64,000 nt of DNA from Euonymus europaeus (taxonomy: Eukaryota; Streptophyta; Magnoliopsida; Celastrales; Celastraceae), in NCBI GenBank assembly GCA_963580455.1, contig OY756975.1:5001-69000 (forward strand), written 5' to 3'. Positions within the stretch are counted from its first letter, which is position 1. Every line of letters begins with the position of its first letter. The notes beneath the pieces are model-generated. The model saw nothing but the letters and a program-made list of their open reading frames with translations, was not told the DNA's origin and made no database searches. Below, piece by piece: positions 1 to 11,178 of the stretch. The position numbers were made by a program, and so were the translations under genes.

Positions 1-540
1 CCCGATCAAGTACCAGTTGCTTCGCTGGTAGACCTACTTAGGTTAGGGGGGCATTGTTCCTCAGTTCTTACCAACTTCCGGTGTGTAATCGACATCTTGC
101 TAGCTTCAACTCGGTTGAATAAGAATCATTGATTCCCTCTGCTGTCCATTTCTTATTCATTCAGGGCGCTCGGCCGGTGCTCCTTTCTCAAACCAGAACA
201 ACTCTTAATGTATGTTAGGAAAGATAAGGGAAGACCACCTGAGCGAACCGAACGAAGGGACTTGACTTATCCGAACGATAGCGGCTTAAAGCTAAGCCTA
301 TCACGAGCAGCGTCGCTGCTTGATCGGCGGGGAGGAGCATCTCAAAAGTATGGGGCAAAGGATCAAGCGCTTTGACTTTGTCCCCCGGGATCCACCACAG
401 GTTGGGTTTGAGAGCCGTGTGATGGGTGACTATCCAGCACGGTTCGGAGAGCACTTTTAGTCTGCGTTGGTGAATGGAGCCCCCCCTATCAAGCAAGAAA
501 GAAGCGGCTCTTCCCACGGCGGAGTCACCATTGACTCTAT
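1..540 (+). other. rps3: 3' part of the rps3 group II intron
   Basis: Plant mitochondrial rps3 is split after about 24 codons by a group II intron, and exon 1 must lie upstream of this window. The 3' boundary is placed at 540/541. The intron then ends in AT, fitting the AY rule for group II introns. Exon 2 begins with T followed by TAT TAT TAT GGT, which completes the known Asp-Tyr-Tyr-Tyr-Gly if exon 1 ends in GA. The open frame running back into the intron (from 467) is therefore not coding. No maturase frame is visible in this part. Confidence 0.85.
412..445 (+). ncRNA. Group II intron domain V
   Basis: These 34 nt have the domain V architecture. The GAGCCGUG / CACGGUUC basal helix frames an upper helix UGGGU / AUCCA closed by a GACU loop. 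Domain V is the catalytic core of group II splicing. It sits about 95 nt upstream of the 3' splice site, with room for domain VI between. The apical loop is GACU rather than a canonical GNRA tetraloop, and the helix contains a G-U pair. Confidence 0.8.
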
Positions 541-2158
541 TTATTATTATGGTAAATCAGTGTATCAAGATGTCAATCTGAGATCTTATTTCGGTTCGAT
601 ACGTCCACCTACGAGACTCACCTTTGGCTTTCGTCTCGGTAGGTGTATTATTCTACATTTTCCAAAAAGAACATTCATTCATTTCTTTCTTCCCCGTCGA
701 CCACGACGACTGAAACGACGCGAAAAAACCAGACCCGGAAAGGAGAAGGGCCGGTGGTGGACATTCGGGAAAGTCGGGCCGATCGGGTGTCTTCATTCAA
801 GCAACGATACAGAAGAAGAACGAAACGAAGTGAGAGGCCGGGAGGCAGCGAAAAGAGTCGAGTCGATCAGGCTCGACGACCGGGAGAAGCAAAACGAAAG
901 AAGGATTTGGCCGAAAAAGAAGCAACGCTATGGATACCATGACCGATTACCATCGATAAAGAAGAATCTTTCTAAATCACTTCGGGTCAGCGGGGCCTTC
1001 AAGCATCCGAAATACGCCGGGGTTGTAAATGACATAGCGTTCCTGATAGAAAATGACGACTCCTTCAGAAAAACGAAGTTATTCAAGTTCTTTTGGAAAA
1101 AGAAGTCCTGCTCCGACGGCCCGACGAGTCATCTACTTAAAAGGACCCTCCCTGCAGTGCGCCCCTCCTTGAATTATTCGGTCATGCAATATTTATTGAA
1201 TACAAAGAACAAAATGAATTTCGACTCCGTCGTAGTTCTCAATCATTTCGTGGCACCGGGCGTGGCTGAACCATCTACGATGGGGGGAGCGAATGCACAA
1301 GGAAGAAGCTTAGATAAGCGAATACGTTCTCGCATCGCTTTTTTTGTAGAAAGCTCGACCAGCGAGAAAAAGTGTTTGGCCAAAGCCAAAAAGAGGTTGA
1401 CCTACTTAATTCGCCAAGCGAATGATCTTCGCTTCGCGGGAACAACAAAAACCACCATCTTGCTCTTTCCTTTCTTCGGTGCTACCTTTTTCTTTCCAAG
1501 GGATGGGGTTGGGGTGTATAAGAACCTTTTTTTTGAGGATGCCCGGGAACAACTCCTAGGTCAATTAAGGATCAAATGTTGGAACCTCATGGGTAAGGAT
1601 AAGGTAATGGAATTGATAGAGAAATTCATAAACCTAGGTGGGATAGGAGAATTGATAAAGGGAATAGAGATGATGATAGAGATCATACTGAGAAAGAGAA
1701 AAATTCCGTACGGGTACAACTTTTATTTAAACGAAGTGAAAAAAATGCGATCTTTGTTGTCTAATAGAACAAAGACTAATACCTTAATTGAGTCGGTCAA
1801 GATAAAATCTGTTTATCAAAGTGCTTCTCCGATTGCTCAAGACATCTCTTTTCAACTGAGGAACAAAACAAGATCATTTCGTTCCATTTTGAGTAAAATA
1901 GTGAAGGATATTCCATTAGTAATGAAAAAAGGGGTTGAGGGGATCCGTATATGTTGTTCAGGTCGATCAGAAGGCGCAGAAATAGCTAGAACTGAATGCG
2001 GAAAGTATGGAAAAACATCTCGTAATGTATTTAACCAGAAAATAGATTATGCTCCTGCGGAAGTATCTACTCGTTACGGAATCTCAGGTGTCAAAGTGTG
2101 GATTTCATATAGTAAAAAAAAGGGGGGACGTGCTATATCCGAAACGTACGAAATATAG
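541..2158 (+). CDS. rps3: Ribosomal protein S3, exon 2 (uS3m)
   Basis: This exon encodes about 538 residues of the small-subunit mitoribosomal protein S3, ending in TAG at 2156-2158. Recognisable plant-mitochondrial S3 blocks include [19 protein letters not shown] at the start of the exon, the Arg-rich [13 protein letters not shown], the central [19 protein letters not shown] and the C-terminal [13 protein letters not shown]. The long plant-specific insert between the KH-like N-terminal part and the C-terminal S3 domain is present and open throughout. No frameshift or stop is visible. Exon 1 (about 24 codons) lies outside the window. The 3' end overlaps rpl16 by 110 bp in another frame, the usual rps3-rpl16 arrangement, so both are expected on one transcript. 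Several codons probably undergo C-to-U editing, which I cannot resolve without cDNA. Confidence 0.96.
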
Positions 2159-2564
2159 TAAATATCGTAAAGGCAGATGTAGTAGGGGTTGCAAACCGGA
2201 CGGTACACAACTTGGTTTTGGAAGATATGGCACTAAAAGTTGTAAAGCTGGTCGTCTTTCATATCGAGCCATTGAAGCAGCGCGTCGGGCTACAATCGGA
2301 CAATTCCATCGTGCTATGAGCGGACAATTCCGAAGAAATGGTAAGATATGGGTAAGAGTTCTCGCAGATCTCCCTATTACCGGGAAACCTACAGAAGTAA
2401 GAATGGGAAGAGGAAAAGGAAATCCTACGGGTTGGATTGCTCGTGTGTCCACGGGACAAATCCTATTTGAAATGGATGGTGTGAGTTTGTCAAATGCTCG
2501 ACAAGCCGCTACATTAGCGGCGCATAAACCATGTTCGTCAACCAAGTTTGTTCAGTGGTCGTAA
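2049..2564 (+). CDS. rpl16: Ribosomal protein L16 (uL16m)
   Basis: A 171-residue protein of the mitoribosome large subunit, at the usual length for plant mitochondrial L16. The core is very conserved: [19 protein letters not shown], then the [17 protein letters not shown] helix and [16 protein letters not shown], ending STKFVQWS. uL16 contacts 23S-type rRNA near the peptidyl transferase centre and the A site. The ATG at 2049 is chosen because the N-terminus [19 protein letters not shown] looks like that of other plant rpl16 products. A shorter product starting beyond the rps3 stop would lose conserved residues. The first 110 bp overlap the end of rps3 in a different frame. It is intact. Confidence 0.95.
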   Translation: MLLRKYLLVTESQVSKCGFHIVKKRGDVLYPKRTKYSKYRKGRCSRGCKPDGTQLGFGRYGTKSCKAGRLSYRAIEAARRATIGQFHRAMSGQFRRNGKIWVRVLADLPITGKPTEVRMGRGKGNPTGWIARVSTGQILFEMDGVSLSNARQAATLAAHKPCSSTKFVQWS

Positions 2565-4899
2565 CGTAATTGGTTAGTGGGGAAAAACCGGGCCGGGATT
2601 AAAAAGAATTAGGCGAAGTGTTTGTTCCTGAACGACGGAAGTGGAAAGACACTAAGGGAGAGGGATATACTCTTTTTTTTTTTAATCGCCGCAATTGTAC
2701 GACGAACCTTTTTGTTCCAGGCGTACTACCCGGATACGTTTTGGTTTTTTCTTTTATTAAAAACTTATACCTTTTAACTGGAGTAGCGTTTGTATTAAGA
2801 GTATACCGAAGGAGTTCTTTAACTGGCATGCTTTGGAGCTAAGGAAATCTGGCACCTTGGTAGTTCGGTGAATGAGAGAGTTGGCTGAGTGGATAGGAAG
2901 TACGCTTGGCTTGTTGCTTTAGATAGATATTCCATTAATAAAGAGACATTAAGGAAGAGGCTTCTTTCACCGAAGGGAGCGATGGGATCCCCCGAGACAG
3001 GAGCCCGAGCGCCAATAAGAGAATAATTTATTCCCAGAAATAAGCAAGAAAAGGGATGCAAGCTGATGGAAAGAAGCCTATATTAGATATTTATTATATG
3101 CAAGCGAAATTTCATATGCATTAGAGAAGAGGAAGTCTAGCAAAGAGGAGAAGTATACCAGTCCAAGCTAGTCAAGCTGTTGAAGTAGTGCCAGAAGAGG
3201 TTGGCGTATAGAGCATCGGTCGATAGGGGGTGAAGCTAGGAAGCAAGAGAAGAGGGCTGCCATTAGCTGCAACTCCTACTTCCGAGACGATAGGAATGGA
3301 TGAGTGTGTCCTATAGGACAGACAGATAGAAGTATGCCCCACTAGAGTAAGGGAATTCTTATAGCAAGCATGGCCCTCCAAATCTGTCATTTCGCAGCTA
3401 TATGAGATGCGCTTTTTTCATTTTTCAAGAGCCCTTATGAGTGAAAATCCATGAATGCCAATTCTCATCTATATGAGATGCACTTTTTTCATTTTGATCT
3501 CCGTCTTATTAGTGAAAAAGGTCTTTATGCAAAAAATATGGGGGTTTCTCAACAATGCTACTTTTGGTCGCAGGGTTAGGGCAAGGGTTATAGCAAGCAA
3601 CTATGGCAAGAGCCAGTCCTAACCTCTAGTGAATCCGTTTCGTTAGCAGCGGTTTAGTAGAAGAAGTAAGAAGAAGTAGTCCGCACCGGTCTTGTCTTAC
3701 CTCACTAGCTCACCGGCCCCGGCATCGCTACGTTCACTCAAAGAAAACTTCCCCCTTACTGGAGGGGAACTTTTCTCATAAGTAATGGGTGGGCGCAGTC
3801 CATATAGGAGACTCGACCAGATCTCTTACCCATTCTCATTTCAAGAGGAGGGCATCCTTGGTTAAGGTATAGACCGAAACCGGTCCAACTGGTCAAGAAA
3901 GCAACCGTCCATTTGCCCTCATTTCACAGGTTGAGCGAAGCTTAGGACAGCATTCAGCTTTCATATGCATTTCTTACAGATCGAGATTCTTCGATTACAG
4001 CATAGCTATCATCAGAAGCAGTACTTCCGAGTCACTCTATAACTGAGAGCTTGTAGTTGGGGATTTACCAGATCTCTAAGATAGAGTCTATCCGACGTAT
4101 CACCCGTAATTGGGAGTTCAAACGAGGCCTCAACGTAGATGCTGGATGGGAACTTCTATTCTTGTTTACCTGGCTTATTTAGATTTGTATTATTATCCCT
4201 AACTAATAACCAAAGTAATTCCACAAGAACATGAATTACTGTTTCTATGTTGTATGACTTGATGTGCATTTACCTACTGACTCCATCAAAGAGTTATTTC
4301 CAAGTTTCAAGCATATGGATGTGGAAAACGGGGCCAATGAGGTTGAAAATCTTGAATATGTGCCATTGGTATGGTTTTTATACGCTCTACTTCCCTATGG
4401 TCTGTTATCGACTGAAGTCCCATTTCTTTTTTTATTTTCGTATTGTATAGTTGTTGGTCCCTTCCTTACGTCCTGATTCCCGTACCGAAGCAATTCCTGA
4501 AGAGGAGTTCCCTGTGTCAGTGTTGTTCAAAGTTTCCCTTCAGTCTAAGTAAGGAGTTGTTCAACTCTATTCCTTCAATGGATAAAAGCTGTAGGTGCAA
4601 AAGCTAGTTCTACTCCCCTTTTTTATTTATTAGGTTGGGTTGTTTCTTATTCTCGGTCCTTAGCCTTCCGGCTTCAGTACCGTTCCAGTGGATGTAGAAG
4701 CAAGTAAGCTCTTAATTCCTTGTATGATTGAGTTTATTAGGTTCCTTTCTTTCCTGTAAGTTTACTAGGTTCTCTTCTAGATTGAATATTGATTTAAACT
4801 TGCCTATGGCTTTCTAAAAAGCGTAGTTTAGGTGCGATCCGTACCCCTGTAATAAGCACCTTACGCGCGTCCCGAGCCAATGAGGGAGAAAGTCGACGG
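2565..4899. other. Spacer downstream of rpl16
   Basis: No gene is recognised here. The 3' flank of rpl16 has T-rich tracts around 2681-2692 and 2743-2755, and short open frames of up to about 80 codons without recognisable similarity. The only clear structure is the 71-bp tandem duplication at 3398-3520, listed separately. A segment around 2875-2935 begins like the D-arm side of a Leu/Ser tRNA but lacks the rest. Confidence 0.6.
3398..3520. repeat. Imperfect 71-bp tandem duplication
   Basis: A 27-nt block at 3398-3424 recurs at 3469-3495 with one mismatch (GC versus AC before the T6 run). The similarity continues as CTTAT-AGTGAAAA after both copies (about 3434 and 3507). This indicates a 71-bp tandem duplication with drift. 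No coding role is apparent. Confidence 0.8.
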
Positions 4900-5072
4900 G
4901 TCACGGCGGATGAAATCGAGAAGGTTGTGCTTAGTTTTAATCCAGATAAAGCCCCGGGTCTGGGTGGATTCAATGCCCACTTTTTTCAGGGGAATCATCA
5001 AAGATGATGTATGCAAAGCTTTATCGAACTTCTTTCGGCTGTTAAAACAGGTCAACTCAACTTTCCTTGAGC
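4900..5072 (+). pseudogene. LINE (non-LTR) reverse transcriptase fragment
   Basis: The frame starting at 4900 reads VTADEIEKVVLSFNPDKAPG followed by LGGFNAHFFQ. This is the LINE signature 'PDKAPGxDGFxxxFF' that precedes the RT fingers in plant L1-type ORF2 proteins. After a T6 run near 4980 the similarity moves to another frame (IIKDDVCKALSNFF, then KQVNSTFLEL), so the copy is frameshifted. No catalytic domain follows. Such pieces are common in plant mitogenomes as transfers from the nuclear genome. The element class is confident. The source family is unknown. Confidence 0.8.
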
Positions 5073-5748
5073 TGGTGGATAACCCGGAGGTTTTTGAGGA
5101 GTTCAGAGCTAGGCGAGAGCCCCCTAGATTTACAATTTGGTGTCAGTTAGGAGTTCAATTGATGAGAGACATTCCGGTAACGATCCAAGTTGGTATCTTA
5201 ATGCATATGATTTCCGTAGTATAAAAGTTCTCACACCTAAGTATACCTTTCCCATCGGCTTAGCCGGGATTCTCTTCTTATTCTATATAAACTGGGGTCC
5301 ACTCCTCTTCTTTAATGGTTGACCAGGCACTGAAGGAGATGTTTCGATCATCAGTCTTCACCCTCCCTTCTCGTTGTGGTATGGATAGAAGGGAAGAGCC
5401 CGTGCTTGGAGGTAAAGGTCAAGGGCTCCTGTCATCCGTGTAATAGCAATCAAAGACCCACTCCAGATCGATGCCTCAAATTCTTCGTTTTAAGACCGGT
5501 TAAATCCTCTTTTTGGGTCATACCATTAGGGGATATCATTTCCGTATACTGAGATTTACCCTTTTTTTACATAGCGTGGAATGAGAACACCGAGATTAAT
5601 CGAGTAAGATATTGTAATGGTAGTATGTGTGATTGGTCAGTCAGCGGGCATGGAAGCAAGTAGGGACTCTTTTTCGAAAGAGAAGGCCCTATGAAGTAAA
5701 GGGAAGGAATGAGATGGAGTTCTTTAATCATTCCAGTCAACATTTTGA
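5073..5748. other. Spacer, no gene recognised
   Basis: I see only short frames on either strand and no structure that stands out. It separates the LINE fragment from the open frame at 5749. Confidence 0.6.
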
Positions 5749-6027
5749 GTCCGAAATTATATATTTGATTCAGAGCTGGAAAGGAGGAAGCCGAGACGTC
5801 AAGACGCCGCTACTTTACTGGATTGTGCCCTCTTAGGTACTGTTGTTCCAGTGGTGAATGAGAACAGTCAACCCACGAGTCAGAGCAAGACTTTCGCGAT
5901 GGTGAAGCAGGTTCCTGATCTTGTAGCTGAACCTAGTAGGGACCATTCGCCTATCCGGGGTGGAACTTATGCTGGACAGATTGATACACTCATCTCCACA
6001 CCTACTGGCAAGGTCAAGGAGGACTGA
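5749..6027 (+). pseudogene. Unidentified open frame without an ATG start
   Basis: A 92-codon open frame with balanced, protein-like composition, lacking an early ATG. It contains QDAATLLDCALLGTVVPVV, then QSKTFAMVKQVPDLVAEPS and RDHSPIRGGTYAGQID, and ends in TGA. The 'SKTFA' block and its position 0.7 kb from a LINE RT scrap recall the N-terminal region of plant LINE ORF1 proteins, but the resemblance is weak. It may be an internal piece of a longer foreign protein. Confidence 0.3.
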
Positions 6028-6419
6028 ACCCCAAACAGCTACCCCGGACCTAAACCCTTTAGGAGGAAGGGTGAAAGATTCTCTGGAGAGAAAGGGACTT
6101 GCCCAGAAGGCGAATTATGGCAAGAATAAACTTTATTACCATCCGTAGGAAAAACATACTCTTTTTTTTCGTAGATCGTAGATTGCCTTCTTAACTCTTA
6201 TATTCAATATTGATTCTTCAGGCCACAAAATAATGGGGTTTAATGCATCTGAAAGCAGCACTCGCCCTCATCCTATAATAAGCGAGGCCAACGACTAAGG
6301 TAAGACGTTTAGTCTTAATAAATCAATCGCTTGGGAGCTCACCCTCACCCCAGGAGTCGGAGTCACCTGTGAAAGGAAGGGAGTTGGGTCCTAGGCCTAA
6401 ATCGGATCAGAGAATTGTC
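6028..6419. other. Spacer, no gene recognised
   Basis: A short gap between the open frame ending at 6027 and the gypsy relic. It holds a T-rich stretch near 6162-6170 and nothing recognisable. Confidence 0.5.
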
Positions 6420-7395
6420 GTGCGGCTTTGATCGAGAAGAGGTGCTGCCAGACGTCCTCTTCACTGAGCTTGGACAAGTGGACCTTCATCAACCGGCCTT
6501 ATTATTATTAGGTGGTCATACTCTTTTTGAAGTAGGTATGTATGGTCCGGGTCAAAGGTGGATGCCATCCCTTTGGCTTGGTCATGATCTTGATGGTGAG
6601 CTCCTTCCCGGATGTACCCCAAACCTTTATGCTTTTTGTCCTTTGCCACTGGGATTTTTCCTTGCGTCCTTTTTACCAGGCCTTTAATGGCTCATAGCCC
6701 ATTCGCCATAAAAAGATGGCCAAGCTCTACGATAAAGTCAATTGAACTGCTTTGATTGATCGTTCATACTTATGATAATCCACATGACGTCGGACGTCGA
6801 TTGAACGGCCTTGACCGCGGATGATGAAGGTCCCATAGAGATAACATTGGTTCAAAGCCTGGTCTATGCTTTGACTGCTCAGGCGCTGGGTATGCTGATG
6901 GGAGATGAGAGATGGTATCTTGATTGTACCCTTCTGGCGGGGGGTCTCCGTAGATGACGAAGACACTTCCCCAGTAAGGGAACTTTATGCACTGGTGGTA
7001 GGTTGATGCGACCGCCTTGAGGACTTATAACCATTTTCTGCCGGTTGAAGTGAAATATCCAGCACATAGAATGAATTCGATTGGGACTACTGTAGGCCCG
7101 AACTCGATGTCCAACTGAATGAGGTTCTTTTTTCCCTTTTTTCACCTTATGAGCCAGGCATAGGCAGCAATGGTCATGCCCGATGGGGTGAGACTTTACT
7201 CTGGGATGTCCAGATATCGGAGCGTGGAAGATGGGCAAAGATTCAACCCCAGTATCGATCAGGGAGAGAGGAATACTGTAGCCCTTTCTAATCACCGTTA
7301 CGTGTAGAGGAGCAGAACGTCCTCCCGGCAAGAGCTCCCTTAGGTCATCGTCCGAGAAGGTAAGGGACTTTTCTTTGCAGCGGCTTTGACCGCTT
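6420..7395 (-). pseudogene. Ty3/gypsy polyprotein relic: aspartic protease and G-patch-like part
   Basis: Read on the minus strand from about 7395 downward, it gives KSLTFSDDDLRELLPGGR, then APLHVTVIRKGYSIPLSLID-TG. This is the retropepsin N-terminal strand with its catalytic D-T-G (near 7260). The usual downstream block follows (VRAY near 7094, then a frame change around 6960-6980). Further on, GYEP near 6690 and DKKHKGLGYIREGA near 6610-6640 look like the G-patch-type motif found between protease and RT in some plant gypsy polyproteins. At least two frame changes and several stops break it. It is a nuclear-type LTR element fragment, not functional. Confidence 0.75.
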
Positions 7396-9152
7396 TCGTT
7401 TACACCTGAGCGTCTTCTCTGTCTTAGAATCTCTTAGTGAATGAATCGGTTGGATAGCCTTGGCCGGGATATTCTGGTACTATAGACGGATAGGAGGGGT
7501 CCACCCGGACTGATTGATAATGAAGAAGGGAATCAACGACTTCTTAGCTCGTTAGCTCGAAGTGAAAGGAGAACATCAGGAACCAAGCTAGGGATTCAGT
7601 TTAAAGCCCTCTTACTAGATAGGGCGATAGAAGTAAGGGAAGTCGAAAGCAAGTGACCAATCGGGATAAGCGGAAAGATAGACCATGAACTTCATGGAAG
7701 CTCTTGCATACATCAAAGGAAGAATCTAATCAGGAAAAAAAAGTTTTAATACTATAGCCACCACGGGATACACATCTACGGGCAGGCCCTCTCTATCTAT
7801 ATACCCAAAATGATCGAATCCTCGGGCTTTCGCGCGAGTCGCTCAATTCGTATAGCGTTAGCGCAGCCCTTTTCTTGCTGGCGTCGAAAGCAGTCAAATA
7901 AAGCCGCGAAGGACGAAAAGCAACCATTACAGCTTACGGTTGTGGCTTATTGGGCAATTGCAATGTTAGGCAGCTTGCCTTAGTAGGAGGAGACACTCGG
8001 CATTAACAACTCGAGTGGTACGGCTTGACTTTGTGAAAGCCTATCTTTGCACGTGGCACTAAGAATTTTACTGTGTAGTTTTCCGAAACATAATTCAAGA
8101 TCAAATCGAAGCAAAGGACCTTCGTTTCCCTGAAAGGAATGATGTTATGGAAGTGGACAGTAATCCCTTCCTTAGTAGATCTGAATGTGCTGAGCATTAA
8201 CTTGAGTTCTGTGTTTTCGATGCAGGCAAAAGGAGTCTCCTGGAACACCATCACCGCCAACCATCTCTTCAATGATTTGGTAGGAGCTGGTGTGCTGAGG
8301 TTTCCAATCTTCTGTGATGAAGGTCCGGAGAGATTCTGTAGGTGGCACCTGACAGAGCTGCATATCACAGACCAATGCAAGATTTTCTAAAATTTCCTGA
8401 TAAAGCAGACAGCTCGAGGGTTCCAAACCTTTATTGAAGAAAGAGCTCTTGCCTCCTTCTGCTAGGGACTTTTTTTTCTTTTTTACTATTTACAGTGTGA
8501 GCTTTCCAAGGTCCAAGATAATAGAGGACCTTTACTTTTTGTTTTTATTATTTCTTGTTGTTAAGATTTCCTGTCTCGCTTATGTCTTATGTAAGCATTT
8601 CGGGTTCAACGAGTAGGGTATCGGCTTTGGAGTTTAGCTAGATTAGCAGTTCGGGCAGGTCAAAGGGGATCATCCGGGGAGAATCGAGAGGGACCTAAGC
8701 GGGGCCGATGAGTGATACGAACAAAGGGGTTCCATAATGTTCAGGACCATCGATTCTTCGGACGTCAATAGGATATTAGACAGTAGGGAACCGAAGCACA
8801 GAAAGAGCTAGGAAAGTCAGTAGCAGAACCCCAAAAACCAATTTAATCAAATTAAAATTCAACTTGCAACTACATAGAACACCGCCCACTGGACACCAAG
8901 CCAAACTCACCAGAGAGGTAGTTCACACCAACTCACTTCGATTAACCCGGACTTAACGGATGCAGCCTTTCCGGTTAACCTCTTTATTAGCTGCGCCCAA
9001 TCATTATTGCGACATTTTTAGTTCTTGCTGCTGTGATAATAAGGAATTTTATTCCCCTTATATATATATAAAGAAAAACTAGCCTTAGTTAAAGGGCTGC
9101 TCTGCTCTCAAAATTGCTTATATCAGCAGGGTTTGGGATGTATTTTCAGTGA
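7396..9152. other. Spacer, no gene recognised
   Basis: Nothing identifiable. The minus strand of 8003-8426 carries two overlapping frames of 125 and 84 codons, and the plus strand of 8139-8390 one of 83 codons. None resembles a known family, so I leave them unassigned. From about 8950 the sequence becomes AT-rich, with a (TA)n run at 9059-9070, leading into the relic at 9153. Confidence 0.5.
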
Positions 9153-9773
9153 AACATCAAATCGTATCAAATCGTTCGGTTTGGTGACCCCTTGCTGAAT
9201 ATACCTATATCAGTGTACTTACATGATCCAGGTCTAAAACTCTTTCACGATACGTTTGTTAATCATATATGTAGTGTTCACCCTGATGTTGTAACCCCAT
9301 GCTCTTGCGGTGAACCTACTAGTCAGAGAGATTATTGATGAGCATATATCTTATGATCCGCTCGGGTTAAATAGCCGTAGAGCTAAGGTACTAACCCTTT
9401 CTACTTTTATAGCATCCATTATCTTATGTATTGCACTAGCTGAATCCGTATCGCCGGAGGGTGTATATGTTAATATGTTGTAATGGATTTAGTTATGTTA
9501 ATAGATAGCAACTACGCGGGTATAGTAATAAGGCTGAGGTTCGATAGTAGCTATGATGATTTCAGGCTCCCATTCATATTATAACAATATGAAGGAATAT
9601 TCACTATCAGAGCTAAAGAATTAGCTACTCTATATCTAACTAAAACAACGAGGGAAGTATTCAACTCCACTACTAGTCAAGAAGTAAGAGAACTAACTAT
9701 AGAGATTGCGCAACAAAGGATTGATAGGAATAGCCTTTCTCTTCTCTGCCCTTTTTGTCTTTGCTGCTTGTGA
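9153..9773 (+). pseudogene. Unidentified AT-rich coding relic in three frames
   Basis: Three successive open pieces look protein-coding. Piece A (9153-9338) includes DPLLNIPISVYLHDPGLKLF and HPDVVTPCSCGEPTSQRDY. Piece B (9295-9483) includes VREIIDEHISYDPLGLNSRR, then a hydrophobic LSTFIASIILCIALAE. Piece C (ATG at 9483, sharing its A with the TAA of piece B, to TGA at 9771) includes LVMLIDSNYAGIVIRLRFD and TTREVFNSTTSQEVRELTI. It carries one in-frame TAA at 9582. A and B overlap around SQR / VRE, as expected from a frameshift in one ancestral gene. A plasmid, viral or lost mitochondrial protein of 190 or more residues is plausible, but I do not recognise the family. Confidence 0.45.
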
Positions 9774-10743
9774 AGGAATCGATTAGCCCTCGTTACGCCG
9801 ACAATAGGTGTGATTTGAAGGATATGCATCTCCACTAAGTTACTTACGGATGTATGCATGAAGTCTCAGTCAAGATGAAGTAAGCATGTCCGCAAAGACT
9901 ACTCGCTCTGTTGCGGATTTAGCTTCAGTGTCCGTTTCGACTGATTCTTTAGTTGAAGCTACTGATGCCCTAACTTAACCTGCCCCACCTTTAGCCCTTC
10001 CTTATCTTTAGAATGACGTATGATAAGCATTGCTTCTTGCTTTGCTATGAGAGTGAAAGCTGCTCTCTTTAGTGAGAGGCTATGCCTTTGAGGTACTTTG
10101 GAACCTTCCCCCTGCGATTGGAGGAGAGGCTGTTGGAATGGGTTGCGCAATTGAATCAATAGAAATAGTAAACCACGCACAGATGCTCGGTAGGAATGAA
10201 GCCAGCCAATGTCCCTTACAAGAAAAGAAGATCACTAGTAGAAGAAGATACCCACACCAGCCCATACGACTTTCGACTCACATACGGTACTTCAGTAGGC
10301 GAATCTCCCTTCCAAAGAGGGGTTTTTTACCGAAGATTTAAAACTTTATCAGGCCTATCTGTAAATGTAGAATTGCAGGTTTCGCCACCATTTCTGGACT
10401 AGGGTCATAAGTAAGTTTTCATAGTCAGAAAGTGCCCTTCTTGGCAAAGTTCTTTCATTGGGGGAATGACCCAGCAACCCCTGTAATTGACCTTTAGCCC
10501 GGCTCCAGCATCTCGTTTGGGACTTAGCTATTTGCGCTGCAAGGCGAACACTTCTTCTTGAGAGAAAGCCCCGTACTAGGGCTGGGGGGGTGAGGAAGGC
10601 TAGTTGAGATGCTTCGACAAAAAAAAGTAAATTATCCAATAGCGGATTCTCAACCAGATGCTTTGCCAGTAGGTCTTACCTTTACCTTTCATCGGAAAAT
10701 AAAGTAGAGTGCAGCCTGATAGATTCCCCATAGGGACCCGGAA

Positions 10744-10819
10744 GGAAGAAAAGGTTTCATTGAAAGATCGAAAGCCATCCGAGTGAGACTAAACAGGAAG
10801 AAAAGGTATCATTGAAAGA
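10744..10819. repeat. 52-bp-spaced direct repeat
   Basis: A 24-nt block at 10744-10767 (GGAAGAAAAGGTTTCATTGA and 4 more bases) recurs at 10796-10819 with a single T-to-A difference. It is a small local duplication. Confidence 0.8.
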
Positions 10820-11066
10820 GAGGAAGCTCAAGTTAGCTCGACCAGCAGGGAGAGGAAGCGAAAGCAAGCCCTACTCAATAAGCGAAAGGAGAGGAAGACT
10901 TCTTTCTCTCTTATTCAATTTCTTACGCGGAAGACTTGTTAATTTCCGAATTAGCTTTGAGACCATTAGGTTTCAGTTAGTCCGTTCCTGTCCAATCTCA
11001 GTTGTTTATGGTTGAATAAGGGGCGCCCAAATCAACTATTTCGTTTGAGGGGTCAGAAAGCCCGTG

Positions 11067-11178
11067 TTTTTCGTCAACGTAATAAAACAAATGGCCAACC
11101 ATAAAAGGGTTTAACTCGACCAAAGGGGAATCTGGCTGAGAACTCGTAATCTGGCCAAGGCTTTTTCGTCAACGTAAT
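11067..11178. repeat. 17-bp direct repeat pair
   Basis: TTTTTCGTCAACGTAAT occurs at 11067-11083 and again at 11162-11178, followed by similar A-rich, TGG-containing sequence. A related TTGACGAAAAA word on the opposite strand appears near 14535. Confidence 0.75.

Noticed and set aside
467..540. N-terminal extension of the rps3 frame from ATG 467
   Set aside because: It lies in the group II intron, downstream of domain V. The true N-terminus is encoded by exon 1 outside the window.
2105..2545. 146-codon minus-strand frame
   Set aside because: Antisense shadow of rpl16.
2871..2935. Start resembling a Ser/Leu tRNA (GTTGGCTGAGTGG)
   Set aside because: No anticodon stem and no T-arm follow, so it is at most a fragment.
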